From positions 26,775,650 through 26,839,649 of the forward strand of contig NC_069129.1 of NCBI RefSeq assembly GCF_026914265.1: 64,000 nucleotides of DNA, given 5' to 3'. Both the position numbers and the translations under genes were made by a program. The DNA comes from Mya arenaria (taxonomy: Eukaryota; Mollusca; Bivalvia; Myida; Myidae). The notes under the pieces were generated by a model. That model did no database searches. It was not told where the DNA came from and worked only from the letters and a program-made list of their open reading frames with translations. Shown here in pieces: positions 1 through 13,077 of the stretch. Position 1 is the stretch's first letter. The number at the start of each line of letters is the position of its first letter.

Positions 1-346
1 CCTTAAGGTATTCGGATACACAAAATTGTGAATTTGGGATGCCTGGTGCCCCCATATCTGTTTATATTTGAATGTATTTTCTGTGTCAAGACATAAAAAG
101 TAAAAATCTGACAAAAAATGAAATCACAAACAAAATGCAAAATATGTCATATCCCGTCTTATTTCAGTTAAAATAAAAAGCAAAACTGTGAACAACAATT
201 TTTTTTATACTTCACTTACTCAATGGGCATATCCTACTTATTTGGGCTTTTCCTTGGTGAAACATTTATATCAAGTACTTAGACCTACTTCCTGCAAAAA
301 ATGGCAAGAAAGTACAGTTTCTTGACAAGCATGGTTAGTATCTGGT

Positions 347-1278
347 CATATTTGCAGATCCAGGTGATGTGCAAATACTACGGTCCTTGATGTTTTTGCT
401 GTTGCATTTGGTACAAGTCTTCCACCAACAAAATATTATTAATGGTATTTTTGACCAGCAATATGATTTTATGATAATATTTGCAGATCCTCCAAGCGAT
501 GGGCAAGTCTTGCCATCCTGGATGTTTTCGCTGTTTCGTTAGGAACATGTCTTCAAACAACCAAATATTATTGATAGTATTTTTGACCAGCAATATGATT
601 TTATGATAATATTTGCAGATCCTCCAAGCAATGGGCAAGTCTTACCAGCCTGGATGTTTTCGCTGTTTCATTAGGAACATGTCTTCAAACAACCAAATAT
701 TATTGATAGTATTTTTGACCAGCAATATGATATTATGATAATATTTGCAGATCCTCCAAGCGATGGGCAAGTCTTACCATCCTGGATGTTTTCGCTGTTT
801 CATTAGGAACATGTCTTCAAACAACGAAATATTATTAATAGTATTTTTGACCAGCAATATGATTTTATGATAATATTTGCAGATCCTCCAAGCGATGGGC
901 AAGTTTTACCATCCTGGATGTTTTCGCTGTTTCGTTAGGAACATGTCTTCAAACAACGAAATATTATTAATAGTATTTTTGACCAGCAATATGATTTTAT
1001 GATAATATTTGCAGATCCTCCAAGCGATGGGCAAGTCTTACCATCCTGGATATTTTCGCTGTTTTGTTAGGAACATGTCTTCAAACAACGAAATATTATT
1101 AATAGTATTTTTGACCAGCAATATGATTTTATGATTATATTTGCAGATCCTCCAAGCGATGGGCAAGTCTTGCCATCCTGGATGTTTTCGCTGTTTCGTT
1201 AGGAACATGTCGTCAAACAACGAAATGTTATTAATAGTATTTTTGACCAGCAATATGATTTTATGATTATATTTGCAG
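347..1278 (+). repeat. 132-bp tandem array carrying copies of a splice acceptor and partial LIM exon
   Basis: The acceptor AG of each unit falls at 357, 486, 618, 750, 882, 1014 and 1146, and the last one, at 1278, is the acceptor of the genuine LIM exon. Spacing is exactly 132 bp from 486 onward; the first, more diverged unit is 129 bp. Each unit contains the pyrimidine/TTTGCAG acceptor, then the first codons of the LIM exon ([16 protein letters not shown]), then sequence that drifts away from the real exon and loses its next zinc-ligand cysteines, then AT-rich intron sequence with stops. The units therefore arose by tandem duplication of the intron/exon boundary. Open frames on the minus strand across the array are by-products of the repeat. 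Confidence 0.93.
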
Positions 1279-4200
1279 ATCCTCCAAGCGATGGGCAAGT
1301 CCTACCATCCGGGATGTTTCCGATGTTGTATGTGTAACGAGTGCCTGGATGGGGTTCCCTTTACGGTTGACCATGAAAACCAAGTTTTCTGCGTACAAGA
1401 CTTTCACAGGTACATGTATATAGTGTAAGAACGGGATTGCCGTTTGAATAGTCTTTATCTGAAATGTAGTGATGTTCCGATAATAATCGAAAATTGATTG
1501 GTTGTGCCTGAAATTGGCAACAATTGATTGTTTTTGGTCATAATTAATCACCGATTCAATTTCTTCTTTCCTCTTATTATTATCTTGTTATTTGCGTTTG
1601 GTTTATATCTGCCAATTTCCTACTCGTAATTCAGAAGTGTTCAGTTGTTATTGTCAACAATATGGCTGAAAGCATCAACAACTGTAAACAACATCAAACA
1701 TACACATACCATATGCATAGTTAAGGATTACGAGTTATTGCACAAGGATAAAACTACAATTCAGGTCTTGTCAAAAACCGAATGTACTAAATGGAATCGA
1801 TATTGATTATAAAATTGGAACCGATTCCCAACACTAGTAAATAAGCATGTAAATACACATCTCGTTAAACGAATAGGCCCTCATTGAAGCTAGTGTATAG
1901 ATCATTAATTTTGCAAATAAAGTTGTATTGGTCATTACATTAAGAAAATGTCAGCATTTTGTACTTACCCTGTTTCATCAGCTTTGAACAGTATCATACA
2001 CCAGCAGTTTTAATTCTATTATACTGAGTGTTGGATTAAATCAAAAACTTAAACTGTTGCGTATGGGAAATTTTGTTTGCTGTGGCTGGGCTGACTCAGC
2101 AAAATGATATTGACTATGATTTTCATTTAATGGTTATCGTATCCATTACTTTCGACTACCAAAGTTATTGAAATTATACACCAGTTTTTAAGTGTTAGTT
2201 AGGTATAAATTCAGTCAAGTGAAGGTAATTGGAAGAGTATGTAACTGTTTTGTTTCTCTTATTGTCAAACTAACCATGCTTGATAATTAGATAATAAGAA
2301 TAGCTTTATAATTTATCCACTCATTACTTATTGTACGTTACTAATGTTTTTGCCTTTTGAAATGAAGGAAATGCATAAATGAAAATTTCAGAATAAATCA
2401 CATATCTGAAAAAAGTGTGTGTATTTTTTCGAGGAGTTCATGGTTTGTTTTTGTATTTTTCAGAGCATATGCCCCAAAGTGCGCAGCCTGTGGCCAGGCC
2501 ATCACACCAGTCGAGGTTTGTACCCACACAATGATGTTTGTTTAACACTGTCTGGAATTGCTGTAAATTTGAATGGAAAATGGTTGCACATGTCTACATT
2601 TCTTTTACATATTAGGTATTATAATTGAATCATTGGCAATAATGCAAACTTTAAATGCCTTGTTACCACATTTAATTTTGGTACCATTTGAAAGTGTATT
2701 GCTTGCTGATAACAAACATATAAGGTAATAAACTGAAATTATATTATAGGTAAAGCTCTTTATTTTTACTGAGGCTCTTAACTCTAGGCTTTATTATGGT
2801 TGAGGTATGCTTCTTTCTGACTTGGAAAAAAGCAGAAGAAAGGTTGGCTTATTTGGGACGCTCTTATTTTAGTAAGCTTTACTATCACTTTCTGCTCTTA
2901 TACCATGAAGTGGATATGAAATTGGTACAAACTGACCTTTCCCCCTTTTTTCTTAGGGTACTGAGGAGACGGTTCGGGTTGTTTCCATGGAGAAAAACTT
3001 TCATGTTGACTGTTACCATTGCGAGGTGGGTGTAATATTCCGGAGCTAAACCTCTTGTTTTAAGTTTTGCTAGATATGGTTTTACTTTTTTTCTATGTCG
3101 ATGATTGAGCTTATATTTAATCAAGAGTGTCTATTGCTCTGTCACAGTATTGATTATAATCTGGGTGCTGAATCACCTTCTGAATTTTGAAAAAGGAATT
3201 TTGAAGCATATTGTAAGGTGATAGAACTGAATCATGTATTTGTTTTATTGAATGCTTGTTATGTATTTTGGGCCAGTGGCCTTTGAATATCAATTAAGCA
3301 ATTGACTTAAATTGAATTCATTTTTCATTTAAAATTAAAAATGATCAAGTATTTTATAAACTTGTAAGTTACATTCTGCGAGTATATTCAGAGATTAACT
3401 AGGATAAACTTGGTCAAAGCCGTATTTTAGTAAAACCTGCTAGTAAAAAGTAGAATTTACAGCAGATAATTTCATATTTTCAGAATCAGACAATTCCAAG
3501 ATGATATTAAAACAGTAAGGAAACACAGACTAATTTTGGTTTTGGCATGTACGAGGTTTTTTACATTGTTGGCAACCCTGGTACTCAATTCCGTTTACAC
3601 TACATTAGTAACGGGGGAGAATAGACTGACAAAATCTTGTTTTTGTGAATATTAATGAGGCTACTTAGGGGAGAAAACAATGAAATTTCATTTAAAATTC
3701 ATTAACTTAGATTAACCATGGCATCATTTAGGTGTTAGTTACTAAAAATCACATCCTTATTTCATTGGATTCCGAAGGGGCTCAAATTCGGCACCAATAA
3801 AACAAGCCTCATTTAATATTCATTATTACGAGATTTTGCTAGCAAACTGTCCCTCAGTGATCAATGAAGCATAGCGTAATTTGTACCGGGGAAAACCAAC
3901 GATGATTTTTTTTTATCAAGTTTGCAACTTTTATATTATATTGATACATGTTAGCTGTATACTTAGGCTTTTTTGTGTTTTGCGATATTCACTCCTAATT
4001 GAAATGTGGTAATTTTTTTCTAGATTTTGTAATACCAGTTTAGAATTAATGATGCACATAGTAGCTGATGATAACTCGAGGCGCTTTCACACTAAAAATA
4101 ATTTTCTAATGATAATAGAAAAACAGGCAAAAATGTTTTGATTATTAAAATGATTTTAGAGAAAAGTTGTCAGGATAGTAGGAAAATTTTGCTAATTTTA

Positions 4201-7102
4201 TGCATTTAATTCTGTTAATTTTTTAACAAATCACTTGAAAAGGGAAACAAACGTTGTGTAATTAGCTTAAATATTGTTGAAATCTTTCTCAATATATTGT
4301 TTTAATAATAAACAAAAATTAAAAGGACTTTATTGCATAGCCATTTGGGAATATTGATATTACTAGTAAACAAAATATTTTTATTTTTAATTTTTTACCT
4401 TGGCTTCTTTGGGCTTTCAAACATACTTACCCTGAATTTTATTGTCTGGAATGAATTCTACGGTCTTCTCAAATTATATACCCATACCCCTACTTACCGA
4501 AATAAATGTCTCTTTCATAAAGCTGTGACTTTGGTGGTGTTGTGAATGCATTATCTGTTCTTGATTGACGTGACCTTAATTATAACATCTATGCATTTTC
4601 TTTCCTATATGGTGGTTGAAACATTCTTTTTCTCGGTTTGCGAATGTTTGTAAACATTTATATATTTGTGTATTTCGTGTTAGTTCGTCTGTGTTTCATA
4701 GAATGAAGTCAGTATTGTCATAGCCTTTAAGTGACTGCGTCATTTTGCAAAAACTTGAATGTTGGCCATTACTCAAAAACTGCTAAAGATATTCAAATGA
4801 AACATGGTAACCATGTTGCTAGAGTATATACACACATGCTCAGCAAGGCCCATTACTCTGAATTTGATAATTTGCACTTCAACCTCGGCCAATCAAAAAC
4901 TGTTAAAAATATTCAAATGAAATAAGGTACCCATTTTTGACTGAAAAACAATGGACCAATAGTGGCAGTTGCTCGGCGGCATTTCTTATTACGTTTCCTA
5001 AAATGTTATTAGCTGATGAATGAATGCTACTGAGCTAGTTTGAGACTTTATCGAAACAAACAAAGAACTGGTGCTTCGAAGTAATGCTAGACTTTGCTAG
5101 GCATTTGCTAACTAGAAAATATTAATCAAATTATTTGTAGGCAGCAGAATTGTAGTATCCTAGGCCACAATTGATAAATAGTTTGTTTGGCATTTTTCAG
5201 CAGACTCACTAAAATATCTTGGCCCGATAGTTTTTTATCCCGAAAATCTGTGGTGTTCCTTCTTTTCGTTGCTGAATTAAGTGGTGAGGAAGTAAAAAAA
5301 ACAACAAAGAACTGCCAACCAACACCTTAAAATGTGGGTCTGGTATTTCTAAACAAACTTTTTATTTAATGTGGCCTTATATTGAAGTTTTCAGTTTTTA
5401 ATTTTGAATGTACAGACTTTGTACTCTTAATATTGTGGTCTATCTCAGATGTGTTTTTGATAATAATGTTTTATTTTGAATGTACAAAGAAACCTGTCTT
5501 TGTTTATTGTGTAAGATGAACTAAATATTTATGACATCTTGAATACCAATGTACTTTTGATATTTCAGTAGATTGTTCATGTTTACATAAATCATGGGTT
5601 GCCAGTAGAGTTACTGAGTGTGATGTGAATATTTTTTACTAAAACTTTAGTGTGTTTTGTGGAAAATATGTCTTTTAATGTAGAACAGTAGTTAAAACAC
5701 TAAAAAAATACAAAAAAATATTTTGCGAAATGAAAAAGAAGAGTGGAGAAGATTTAATGCTATCTAAGAAACATCACGTATTTCTGTTGTTGTTTTTTTG
5801 TGAGAATAGCTCTTTAAAAAATTGAGACTGTTTTGATAATAGTTAAAATGTAACTGTACGCACTACCCGAGTTGAAAATTACAAACAACAAGCATAAAGC
5901 GTGTGCTATGTATAATTTGAGGGTTGAGTTATTATTTAATGTACTATATATTGTCAAGCTTTAACCGTGCATTAAATGAAAGCCTTACCTAGGGTCCCTG
6001 GGGTGCAGGGGCATTTGGCGGGTTTTTACCATCTGTTCGTCTCCGCAGGGTGGGGATTTTAGCCAGGGTTGGCTGGACCAAAAGTCAAAGTCCCCGCTAT
6101 TTCCCGGATCTCCAGGGGGGGGGCGTAGTTACAATTGACTGGTTGGTGCATTATGGCAATTTTATGGCAACTTGAATTAAGCATTGCCAATATAGCAGAG
6201 ATTGCTAACAAAATACTTGTCCAGTGATATAATGACAATTTGAGTAATATTAACACACCATGACTAGCAAATGTATTGGTCTCATAGTAAATATGAGGTA
6301 ATCCAGAAATGTGATGTCATAGTATAGTGAGACCTGAAAAAATGGCGGCACTGATAGTGTCAAGTGTCTTTAAGGTCATGTATATACTGAGAGAAAATAT
6401 ATTTTTTATATTAAAAAACAACTGATCAGTCAAATATTAACTTAGCTTAAGGCAGTTCAAATTATAATAAGATATGATTATGAAAGCTTTAATAATCTGT
6501 ATTGGAGGTATATGATGCAACATTTCTTGTTCATTTTTGAAGAAAATGATAAATCTTTCTTTCGAAATACAATTATAATAAATTTCAAACATATATTTCA
6601 GGAATGTGGAATGCAGTTAACAGATGAAGCGGACAAGCGATGTTATCCGCTAGATGACCACTTGTACTGTCAGATATGCCACATGAAGCGACTGACGCTC
6701 GAATATCCGAACGAGAAATTTTACATCGATCCCTACACATACAACATCCTAAACAAGCCAGGAAACCAGCGTGATTCGATCTCCATTACGCCAGCGTCGA
6801 TGTCGGCATTCCCACAGCAAATGGGTGGAATTATGGGAGGGTCAATAAGACCGTCAGGCAGTGGGGGGAGTGGGGTATCATCTTTAGACAGTTGTTACAG
6901 CGCGAATAATTCTTCTCTCCCCCCTCCGCCGCCTATACCATCATCAAGTGGTTCTGAGGCTCCGCCCCCTTTACCGCCACATAGGAAGACAAATAATGTA
7001 CATGTTAATGGGGTAAATGGATTTGACTCCGCTAGTCTATATTCCAAGGTCATGCCCCAGGGGCCTCCAAATGGGATGAAATACACCATAACTGACCTGT
7101 GA
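1279..7102 (+). CDS. jub: Ajuba/LIMD1/WTIP-family LIM protein, 3' half (four coding exons)
   Basis: Coding exons are 1279-1409, 2464-2515, 2957-3025 and 6602-7102, all with GT/AG borders and compatible phases; together they give 250 residues. The first visible exon encodes the second half of LIM2 ([19 protein letters not shown], then [12 protein letters not shown]). Exons 2-4 encode all of LIM3, including [34 protein letters not shown] and the final CQICH. These strings are diagnostic of the Ajuba/LIMD1/WTIP group, cytoplasmic adaptors at cell junctions that restrain Hippo/Warts signalling and shuttle to the nucleus. After LIM3 there is a tail of about 139 residues, longer than I expect for the family, with Gly/Ser-rich and proline-rich stretches ([16 protein letters not shown]) and a C-terminal TDL that fits a class I PDZ ligand. 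The N-terminal region, LIM1 and the start of LIM2 lie upstream of the window. The last intron is 3.6 kb. Confidence 0.93.
1410..2463 (+). other. jub intron
   Basis: An AT-rich intron between LIM2 and LIM3 exons, donor GTACAT and acceptor TTTTTCAG. I see no further gene or clear repeat in it. Confidence 0.8.
4731..4925. repeat. imperfect direct repeat of a dispersed element
   Basis: Two related segments share the string AAACTG(C/T)TAAA(G/A)ATATTC followed by AAATGAAA. A third trace with the motif AGCAAGGCCCA occurs near 12460. It is probably a degraded dispersed repeat; an open frame through it is not a gene. Confidence 0.5.
5990..6151 (+). mobile_element. MITE-like GC-rich element, copy 1
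   Basis: This segment shares an internal block (gcatttgg.ggg.ttttacca, then agtcaaagtccccgct) in the same orientation with 58831-59147. It ends in GTTACAATTGACTGG...TGCA, the inverted complement of the left end of the other copy (TGCACCAGTCAATTGTAAC). Two copies with complementary termini suggest a non-autonomous TIR element. The left boundary here is uncertain. Confidence 0.6.
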
Positions 7103-8585
7103 TTTTGAATTTTTTCAGTAAAACCATTTCATTTTTGTACATATAGTTAACATCTTAAGTTATTGATTTTTTAGTTAAATATTTACTTTGCTGATAAGCA
7201 CTGCCTGTTTTTACTTGAGTTGATGCTGTATCAGTGTTTTCTTGTATTATTTTGTTAGTGCTTTTTTGTACGAATAAGGAATTCGCTGTCTCGTTTTTAT
7301 GCTATTCCTTTTTCAGGTCAGGTATTTAATATTTAATTCAACGTTCATATTTCAACGGTTACTTAGCTTTCAGACGAAAGCATATTTTTTTATTGTTAAA
7401 TTTTAATGTGAAAATCAATGGAGAATTTTGTAATTGTATATTTTTGTTGCACTTACAAAACAAGTCAAAATTATGATGCAATGATGCAACTACACTGCAC
7501 ACATATTTTTACCAAATTGTTTTTATTTTACGAAAATTCAAAGGATACACTTAGATCGTTTTTGCAACAGAGGCTGGTATGCGTCATGAAACAAAACAAA
7601 ATCATCAATTGAAATAAAAAAAATCTGGTCTAAAAACTATGTTTGTATTGGATAGGTAAAATATCATTCATAGTAAGAAGCTCTTATTTTTGTTACTGTT
7701 AAATCAAAACCTTTTTGTAGAATAATTTTCGTACTTTTCAGTGAAATGTCATGTTATTTTCATTGTTGGTTCTTTCACTGCAGTGAAAATATCATTTTGA
7801 CATTTTCACTTCTGTAATAGTTTTTGTTTTAATAAAAGTAAGCATCCACTGTGACAGGTTGAAAATCAGATCGACAAAATGACGTGACAGCATCATGTAT
7901 ATCGCACGATTTTCCAATTTACGTCAATGAAATTAACTTTTTTAATAATTTTGCACAAATCTTGATGACCAAGTAAAAAAAAATCCACTAAGATCAAAGA
8001 GAGTTATATCTTCTCTCCTGAATATACTGCTTTCTACCTTCATTCTGTGAAATAAATTTCAATCTTACACACAAATTCAATCGGCATAATTTGTATTCGT
8101 AATGAAGCTGGCCTCTGTTGCTTAAATCTATCGAAGACAATTGAGAGATAATAAGTACTATTCTTGGTTATGATTTTTTCCCTTTCAATAACAGAATATC
8201 CTGTCTAATCAAGTATGCATAATAGTTTTGTCTGAACATCCCAGACAAAATTTGATTATATTTATTTATATGTTTATGGACATTGATAAATCAGCGAGTT
8301 AAATACATAAAATCTTGCCTAATATGATCTTTCTTCGAATTTATGGGAAATGAATATATACTCATTTCATCGATATTTTTAAATAAGAAGTTGAACAGAT
8401 ATGTTGGCTTAAGAAGACATTGTTTAGATACGCTGACGATGACCTTTTAGAATTCATGTACCAACATCGTATATATAGGTCATTGATTTGAGTTTCCATT
8501 TTGGGGGCAATCAAGTTATTACTGCATATGAAAAATGTGTATAGTTTGATCTTCAGTTTTTATAAATGTTAAAGACTACATGAGA

Positions 8586-8842
8586 CTTAAAGGTAGCCAA
8601 ATTAATTTTCAAAATAAATCAAAAAGATACCTGTGCAACAGAAATGTATGACGTATTACAAAATTCAAAATCAAAATCGCCCAAGTTTCATCAATACAGC
8701 TAGTTATAATTTAAAAAAAAAAATAAAAAACTTGGCATTTCATATGGCCTCACTTTCTCGAATGCATACAAGTCCCCTATAACAATATCAAGCCCAGCAC
8801 ACTATTTTCATTTTGGAATAAATTGTCTATTCTCCCTTTAAG
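8586..8842. mobile_element. possible small TIR element
   Basis: The left end reads CTTAAAGGTAGCC and the right end, reversed, reads CTTAAAGGGAGAA, giving a short imperfect terminal inverted repeat around 257 bp of AT-rich non-coding sequence. No second copy is visible in the window. Confidence 0.35.
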
Positions 8843-11241
8843 GAGTTTTGACACTATAAAGAGAAATTATATTGAAGATTATCATGATAAACTATTTTTT
8901 GTAAAAAAAAAAATTGATGTTGAAGTAGGAAATTTAGTTTAATGAAATAACATACTTTCGCTTGTTACACTAATGATATTTTGAGAAATTGGGGCATAGA
9001 GTACAACTTCAAAAAGAGTTTTATTTTTGTTGCTGAATTTTGCAATTTTCTTTCAACTTTAGCACTATGTTATCAAATGTACAGTACAAGAATTGGATCA
9101 CCTATTTGTGTTTTATTAAGTTTATACGAGCATTTGCACTTGGCTGCTTTTATGTTTGCTTTTTTCTTACTTTCAAATCCATACATGTGTTTTTAATGGC
9201 CAACTATTGCCAGTTTGAAAATTAAATAACTCATTTTGCTTAAAAACCTGCAATCATTGATATCTTTAAAATAATTCATTACAGTGACTTTGAATGCATT
9301 CCGTATTACAATATTGAAATCATTTCTTTTAATTTTCTTTTTATGAATGCAATATATTTTTCACCAGCTGTTTACAACTTTTATACATGTATTTAAGCAT
9401 GAAAATCAAATGCAATCTCGAATGTAACTATTTTAGCACAGGGTAGTCATATCATTTCAGATAGATGCACGGTTTTAAACATCCCATTTTTCATTTTCAC
9501 AAACAGCAATTACAATCTTTAACCCATTTTATTCTACACACACCTTTCAGTGTAGTTACCCTTAATATTTTATGTACCTGTAATGTTAGGGATAAGATAA
9601 ATATATCAAGACATAACATGTGTCAAATTGTTTTGAGAATTTCTGTGATTGTTCACATTATGGAATCTTCCGCAGACAATGTATGTTGTTTTGACTAAGG
9701 GTCATGCATCTGCCAGATGGCTTATCAGTTATTTGAAAATACGTAGATATTCAGGGTACCTGCAATATTATCTGGAGGGCTCATAGAATGAAATGGGTTA
9801 AACACAACTTGGAGCTTTGGTGCACTCTGATATTTTCAGTATTTGTTACTTCCTAGAATCAAAATGTATATCAATTAGAAAGTTGATGAATTTTAAATCT
9901 GACAGAGGTATAGAATAGCTCTGTATCCCTATGAATGTTTTCTTTATTAGCTTATTAATTTTGTAAATTGACACCTGCTATATACATTTGTTATGATTTT
10001 TATACAGACACCATCGTCAGTTTAAAAATGTCCTTGTTTCTTAAATGAAATATTTTCAGCCATAAGACATGAAATTGTGTTGATATTTTTGTTTCAAATT
10101 GGTAACATACTTTTCCCCCAGCAATATTTTCATATTTTGGGGGGATTTAAATATTAATCATCATTGGCATACCATATAATAGTTTTACGGCATTGGAAAT
10201 GTGTCTCAATTATCACTTAGAACTGTTTTTATTTCCGCGTGCAATTCCTTTAAACCTCAAAACAGCTGATGGTAGTCATATCTGCCAATCGTTTTTCTTG
10301 TCACACATATACATTAACATTTTGTGCAAAAAAAAGTGTAAATATTAAACAACATTATAATGGTCTTATTGCAGTGAATAACAAAAATCAAAACTTTGAG
10401 GATAACTACTGTTAAAAGCTGTGATAAGGCAATTGATTGAAAACTTTAAAGTTAAAAATGATATACATGTGTTATGAATTAATACTTTCGGTTGTCCATA
10501 CATATATATTAAGAACTGTGGACAAGATTACCACAAGTATGGCACATGTAAACTGATTATTGAGCCTGGTCAAAAATTTGATTTTACATATCTAGAATTG
10601 TTGATATTTTCACAGCCACACAAGTAAAACATCAGAAGCCTGTCTCATTCAAGATCTTTAAGGATCTTATTCATAAAGTAAAAATTATCTTATTATAATA
10701 GTTTGGTTATTTTGCTATGTTCTGGTAAGAACAGAACTTTAGCATGTATGTATGTTAAAAAAACATAGTCAAGGAAACAATTTTCGTTTAACTTGTTGCC
10801 ATTTGTGCCATTTAGCTACTGAAACTCTCAAATGGTACAAATTTGAATCATCTGAATGGATTTTGAAATTAACTAATGAATAGGGTACATGTAGTTTAAA
10901 GAAAACAGCTTACTTCTTAACTTCTTTATTTTGCTTGAAAAATAACACTGTGCTAAAGTAAATTAATTTTAAAATAGATTAAAAAGTTTACATGACTATG
11001 TCTCTGTGTTATTTGCTGTATATTTGATACGATGCTTAAATCGGATTGCAATCACTCTCGATTATTACCTACTTTGTTAAACAAAATAATATAATTATGT
11101 GACTGAATCCAAGTCTGTGTGTGTTTGTTTTTCCAGGGTTACCATATGACGTTTTTTTAGTTAATCTCTTCATTGGTTTATGAGTAATAAATAGTTATAT
11201 TTGGATGGTTCGGCGTCATGTCATTTCCCCCGTTAGCAAAT

Positions 11242-11574
11242 CAGTGTCTTTTTCTCACCATAATGGGAAAAGGGCATGAGCCTTTTCAAATTGGGAAAAA
11301 TGTATCATTTTGACTAAAATTGGGAATTACAAATTTCCTAGAAATTAACAAGAATTCTTTAAAAAAAAAAAATAGACAGAAAAGATAATAAAAATTGATA
11401 AAAGTTTTTAAAATACATAAATTCTTCCCTACAAAAATAGTTTGTGATTATTTTTTGGGATTTTTTATAAAACATAAAATTTAGGGGGAAAAAAATAACA
11501 CTTGGGAAAAGCATATGTTTTGACATTGGGAATGGGACAACATGTTGACCCTAAATAGGTGAGAAAAACCACTG
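11242..11574. mobile_element. hAT-like MITE
   Basis: The left end CAGTGTCTTTTTCTCACC matches the reverse complement of the right end, CAGTGGTTTTTCTCACC. CAGTG termini resemble hAT-superfamily ends. The 333-bp interior is A-rich with repeated TTGGGAA motifs and no transposase. I could not see a clean 8-bp target duplication. Confidence 0.55.
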
Positions 11575-12268
11575 CATATTTATGCTAAAACTGTGTTCAA
11601 GATTTTCATATTCATGACATTTTTTTCTGTTGTTATTTATTTGTATTTCTTTCTCTGCAAGTTTTGTTTAATTTATTCATTATTTAAATCATTTCATTTT
11701 TTCACGGTTGCTTTGGTCTGTCAGACCATCACACATTCATAACATTAGTTGTATTTATTATTTGCATCTATAGATACAAAAAATCATCTTCGTTATGATA
11801 GAACGAAAGTTCTCAATTTTGTCTTGTTACATATTATAAAATTTACATCCACAGTACAAAAATCATGACATTGTTTTAAATTCTTTCAAAGAATTTAAGT
11901 TACATTTTTAGTAGTAATAAACAGTTCTTATGCCAAATTAAAATAATTAAATGATCAAAATATATAAAAAAAACTTCAGATAAAAATCTTTGAAGAAAAA
12001 ATGTCTAGGCAGGGCCATGGCTTTGGTGTCCTGCATTAACCTGATATATCAAATAAATTCAGTTGAGATGTTCAAATGAAGTTTAGATACGTAGAACTGG
12101 GCCATTTTATTAATGTGGGTACAAAGATGTATCATGAGTTGAAGGTTATGTCCGTGTTACAAATGAAATAAAAAATCAAGCAAACTGTTTGAACTGACAA
12201 ATTCAACTATTTACCGTACTATTATTATGACACTGAAATATTGATTTCGAAAAAGCAATCATGCAATA

Positions 12269-12420
12269 CAGTCAAACCCTGTTGGCTCTAATTCCTTACT
12301 GGCTCGAACGTATGGCCGATTTCTTTAAACTGAAAGTAAGCATTCCTGCTTGGCTCAAATTTCTGAGGCTGGAGGGATTTTTGCATGTCCCTGGGAGTTC
12401 TAGTTAGTGGGGTTTGACTG
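12269..12420. mobile_element. pogo/Tc1-mariner-type MITE, 152 bp
   Basis: Terminal inverted repeats CAGTCAAACCC...GGGTTTGACTG are flanked on both sides by TA, the target duplication of Tc1/mariner/pogo transposons. The interior has no coding capacity. The termini resemble those of the larger element at 39516-40441. Confidence 0.75.
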
Positions 12421-13077
12421 TACATTTGTTATTAAGATAGAGCTAATATGTATATGTGTAGCAAGGCCCACCACTCTGGCTACAAAAGTTATCAAATTAT
12501 GTCCCTTAGTAAATTGAGAAAAACAGATGAGTGTAAGCATCAGCCTGGGTTGCTCTCTTCACTATCACGTAACATCTTCCGATATTTAGTTGTGATCTCC
12601 ACGTGTTTTTGATGTTAAACCACAGTATGTCTAAAACATAAGTATATCCGCTGTGTGTGAACATTCATATAACATTGCCAATCATAGGCGAACTTATTGT
12701 TTGTGTCAAAATGTTAATGTTGTATTGTTATTTTTGTTGTATACTGTACTAGATCTGTGAATATTGAATTTAGATTTTTATGTAAATAAAGCGATGCTCA
12801 AATGATAAATACAGTGTTGTTTTAAACTTTTATTGCTTACCAAATGAAAACAAGGAATTTCTTTTGGTATTTGCTTTGTTTTCATGTGATTTGTGAATTC
12901 CGAGATATTTGAAACGAGTAGTTTCTTCATTACTTTTGTGACCCAAATATTTGCTAACAATAGTATTATCTATTGCTCGTTTGAAATTTTAACTCTCCTT
13001 GCTTGGGGATATGATCACTGCAGATTTTCCCTTATTTTAATGACTGTCACACATGCTTGTTACAAGAAGTGATTTCT

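Larger units (their letters stand above)
3026..6601 (+). other. large last intron of jub
   Basis: A 3.6-kb AT-rich intron (donor GTGGGT, acceptor ATTTCAG). It carries the imperfect repeat at 4731-4925 and the MITE near 5990-6151. The rest shows no coding signal. Confidence 0.8.
7103..12790 (+). other. 3' flank / possible long 3'UTR of jub
   Basis: About 5.7 kb of AT-rich sequence follows the jub stop with no convincing coding exon. Candidate poly(A) signals lie close (AATAAA within 7611-7620) and far (12785-12790, AATAAAG followed by a T-rich stretch). Two or three small TIR elements sit in it (8586-8842, 11242-11574, 12269-12420). Whether the transcript reaches the distal signal cannot be decided from sequence. 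Confidence 0.45.

Noticed and set aside
378-1298. Minus-strand open frames of repeated [21 protein letters not shown]
   Set aside because: They are the complement of the 132-bp splice-junction array; the plus strand carries the LIM-exon homology.
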